Origin: Paenibacillus illinoisensis NBRC 15959
GTDB taxonomy: Bacteria > Bacillota > Bacilli > Paenibacillales > Paenibacillaceae
DNA length: 64,000 bases
Assembly: GCF_004000925.1 (NCBI RefSeq)
Contig: NZ_BIME01000001.1
Coordinates: 186,001 to 250,000 of the forward strand
Direction of reading: 5' to 3'
The notes beneath the pieces are model-generated. The model was not told the origin of the DNA, did no database searches, and was given only the letters and a program-made list of their open reading frames with translations. Position 1 is the stretch's first letter. Every line of letters begins with the position of its first letter. This document shows positions 62,032-64,000 of this stretch, piece by piece. Position numbers and translations under genes: made by a program.

Positions 62032-62417
62032 GATGAAGTTTCCTCCTCAGACAACATAGTAAAAAGATGAATTACATCTTGCTCCGTCATGCTTAATTCC
62101 TTACTTTCCCGAATAATCTCCAGCATTTTCTCTTCCAGCCGTTTCATCCGCTGCTCCCGAATAAAATCCTGATTAGCTCCTGAGACGAAACAGCCCTTGC
62201 CTACGACGGAATCAATTAATTTCTCTTTTTCCAGCTCTTCATAGACACGTTTGGTGGTAATCACGCTGACTTGCAGATCCTTGGCGAGCTGCCTGATGGA
62301 GGGAAGACTATCCCCGGCAACCAACTCCCCGCTTAAAATACTTTGCCTGATCTGGGTTAATATCTGCATATAGATGGGATCGCTCGAAGCGTTGGATATC
62401 AGAATTTTAATGGTCAT
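62028..62417 (-). CDS. GntR family regulator (YtrA subfamily)
   Basis: A 129-residue regulator with a short C-terminus, as in the YtrA subfamily. The winged helix occupies about residues 10-78 (LPSIRQLAKDLQVSVITTKR and VYEELEKEKLI). There is no large effector domain, unlike FadR or HutC types. In Bacillus subtilis YtrA represses its own operon and is relieved by cell-wall antibiotics such as ramoplanin. The exact YtrA operator lies 30-55 bases upstream of the start. It overlaps the ATPase gene downstream by four bases. Confidence 0.87.
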   Translation of the reverse strand: MTIKILISNASSDPIYMQILTQIRQSILSGELVAGDSLPSIRQLAKDLQVSVITTKRVYEELEKEKLIDSVVGKGCFVSGANQDFIREQRMKRLEEKMLEIIRESKELSMTEQDVIHLFTMLSEEETSS

Positions 62418-62444
62418 TCACCTCATTGGTGTTTATTAAGTGCA

Positions 62445-62471
62445 TAGTGTATATATATAATATATACACTA
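62445..62471. promoter_or_regulatory. YtrA-type operator
   Basis: AGTGTA-N13-TACACT at 62446-62470, inside a nearly perfect 27-base palindrome rich in TA. This is the operator form established for Bacillus YtrA. It lies just before the GntR gene and probably over its promoter. Confidence 0.85.
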
Positions 62472-62523
62472 TATACTCATTCGTCAATCCATATTTGCCC
62501 ATCTTATAAGACACTTATGCACA

Positions 62524-62552
62524 GCAAAAAGGACGGAAAATATCCGTCCTTC
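62524..62552 (-). terminator. Terminator after the beta-propeller gene
   Basis: AAGGACGGA and TCCGTCCTT pair across a five-base loop. On the minus strand TTTTT follows directly. Confidence 0.8.
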
Positions 62553-62598
62553 TAAGCTCTATTTATTTTCCCTCATAGCACCACCCTTCAATCGCCTA

Positions 62599-64000
62599 TT
62601 ATTTCAGCGCTGCTGGAAGCTTGACGCCAATCAGCTTGCCTTCGGCCTGTATAATAATCATGCTCCCGGTCTTCAGCGTTGCCTCGTGCAAGTCAGCCCC
62701 GGTTTTCACACGGAATACAGGCTGGCTTGTCAGCATATTGATTCCAAGCAGTGTTCCGTTACGCTGCGCACGATAGATTCCTTTGCCATATATGCTAACC
62801 TGCGACACAGGAGCATCGCCATTCCATTGAACCGCACTGCCGTTTACCAGCTTGACACCCTTTAATTCACTATCTGTAACAGAGTCCCTGTAGATCAGAC
62901 GTTCCTGAACAACCCCTACCAGATCGCCACTCACCCCGCCAGGAGGCTGAAAAGTCCTCGTCGGAGCATCACCATTCTTGTACGTATTCAGATCATATTC
63001 AGCAATCTTGCCTGCCTGTTCAATATATATCTTCCCATCATTAGCCAATACACTTCCTTGGCCGCGCTCATACGGCGGGTCGCCGGACATTTTCCAAATG
63101 AAGTCCATGCTTCCTTTACGTGTCCCTGTCTTGAGATTAAAGGCATTCACCTGTACTTTCCGGTCCGGGTCAGATTCATAATCTTGAAGCAGCGGAGTGT
63201 AGTAATCGACGGAATATACCAATCCATTTTTAAATTGAAGTGCCTCTCCTTGTCCAAACTCACTCCATAGCTTTTTCCCGGTTTTCTTGTCATATGCGTT
63301 CAATTGCACAGAAGTCAGTGCACCTTGCACGAAGAAGGTTCGAAGCACCACTCCATCCGATTCCTGCAGATACGATGTACCATTGCCTTCGGCTAATGCT
63401 TCATCAGCCTTCCACCGCAGCTTGCCTGTCTTCCGTTCAAAAGCATACGTGGTGCTTCCCTTGATGACATATAGTGTATCTGCAGTAGGAATTAATGCTT
63501 CGGTCCGCTCGCGCGTATCCATCCATGTGGAAGTGCCCGATTGCCATACAGCCTTTCCTGTCTTGGCATTTACCGCATATGGCTTATGGCTGGAGGTTAG
63601 ACCATACAGAACGCCATTGTCATAAACCATGCTCGGGGTCAGATCTTTACCAAATGTCCAGAGCTGTTTGCCCGTTGCTGCATCCAAGGCGACCAGCTTG
63701 CGATTAGAAAAGGCAAATACTTTACCGTCTTCTGCAACAGCCTGTTGTCCTTGAAAGCTTTCATTCTGATTCGTATAAGAGTCTACCTTCACTGTCCAGG
63801 AAGGTTTAAGTTCAGGTACCGTTAATTTGGAATATGAATTCCAATTGTAGATGGAGATATCCGCTTTCTCCGCCAGTGCCTGAGAAGGCATTGCGGTGTA
63901 CCCTCCGCTAACAGCAATCATAGCTGCAGTCAGCCCTGTAAGGGTGCGAACGTAGGGATGATATTTACGTTTCTCCGTTTGTGGTTCAGTCTGCTTGTTC
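62599..64000 (-). CDS. Secreted PQQ-like beta-propeller protein, 5' end outside window
   Basis: The frame stays open to the right edge of the window, so the true start lies beyond 64000. Visible are about 467 residues. The first 27 or so are polar and basic (KRKYHPYVRT). A hydrophobic stretch ending AMPSQALA then looks like a signal peptide. The rest is a string of PQQ/WD-like repeats, each with a KTGKxLW-type turn (AATGKQLWTFGK, AKTGKAVWQSGT, RKTGKLRWKADE, KKTGKKLWSEFG). Such propellers serve as exported scaffolds or, rarely, as dehydrogenases; no enzyme motif is seen, so function is unknown. An internal ATG at 63921 is unlikely to be the start, as it would cut the signal peptide. Confidence 0.82.
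   Translation of the reverse strand, partial: NKQTEPQTEKRKYHPYVRTLTGLTAAMIAVSGGYTAMPSQALAEKADISIYNWNSYSKLTVPELKPSWTVKVDSYTNQNESFQGQQAVAEDGKVFAFSNRKLVALDAATGKQLWTFGKDLTPSMVYDNGVLYGLTSSHKPYAVNAKTGKAVWQSGTSTWMDTRERTEALIPTADTLYVIKGSTTYAFERKTGKLRWKADEALAEGNGTSYLQESDGVVLRTFFVQGALTSVQLNAYDKKTGKKLWSEFGQGEALQFKNGLVYSVDYYTPLLQDYESDPDRKVQVNAFNLKTGTRKGSMDFIWKMSGDPPYERGQGSVLANDGKIYIEQAGKIAEYDLNTYKNGDAPTRTFQPPGGVSGDLVGVVQERLIYRDSVTDSELKGVKLVNGSAVQWNGDAPVSQVSIYGKGIYRAQRNGTLLGINMLTSQPVFRVKTGADLHEATLKTGSMIIIQAEGKLIGVKLPAALK

Overview
This window most likely comes from a Paenibacillus-type, Gram-positive, spore-forming member of the Bacillota. Several things point that way: strong AAGGAGG-type ribosome binding sites with frequent TTG and GTG starts, a bacillithiol deacetylase pair (BshB2 plus YojF), a CotF-type coat protein, a large exported protein with three S-layer homology (SLH) domains, LplA/LplB/YtcP-type sugar importers with no ATPase of their own, and membrane-bound YesS-type AraC regulators. 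No rRNA, tRNA, CRISPR array, insertion sequence or phage gene was recognised.

Layout. 0.2-7.5 kb: a YhgE/Pip-like membrane protein with its MarR regulator, bshB2-yojF, a soluble MEDS-domain histidine kinase, an unknown membrane-anchored protein, a small disrupted reading frame, a DUF817 membrane protein and a lipoprotein. 7.6-21.8 kb: pectin locus A, with a 1,897-residue secreted pectate lyase/pectin methylesterase fusion, a GH105 hydrolase, a substrate-binding protein, two importer permeases (one inverted) and two AraC regulators. 21.8-25.0 kb: an SDR oxidoreductase divergent from an Lrp/AsnC regulator, and a secreted acetamidase-like protein. 25.2-38.3 kb: plant-polysaccharide locus B, a single 13-kb minus-strand array (two permeases, binding protein, Gfo/Idh/MocA oxidoreductase, AraC regulator, an unassigned six-hairpin glycosidase, GH105, GH95). 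38.5-49.0 kb: an unknown membrane-anchored protein, an amino-acid importer with fused binding protein and permease, an MFS/SgrR divergent pair, an ABC exporter with a long structured leader, uppP and a spore coat protein. 49.1-64.0 kb: a GH2 enzyme, a tandem-duplicated metallophosphoesterase with SLH anchors, the decayed tail of an MFS gene running into a TetR gene, a chemoreceptor, an alpha/beta-hydrolase broken by one stop codon, a YtrA-like GntR/ABC operon with a textbook operator, and the 3' part of a secreted PQQ-type beta-propeller gene that leaves the window.

How the parts fit. Locus A cuts demethylated pectin outside the cell and imports the products. Both loci carry GH105 enzymes that remove the unsaturated sugar left by lyases. 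Both importers lack an ATPase, so a shared MsmX-type ATPase elsewhere is expected. CcpA-type cre sites lie before the big pectinase and at the start of the locus A regulator. Several regulator/target pairs show visible operator candidates: three copies of a 10-mer around the MarR gene, a long inverted repeat between the SDR and Lrp genes, and the AGTGTA-N13-TACACT site before the GntR gene.

The least explained items are the roughly 290-nt leader of the ABC exporter at 45-47 kb, the disrupted small frame near 5.7 kb, and the unassigned glycosidase at 29-31 kb.
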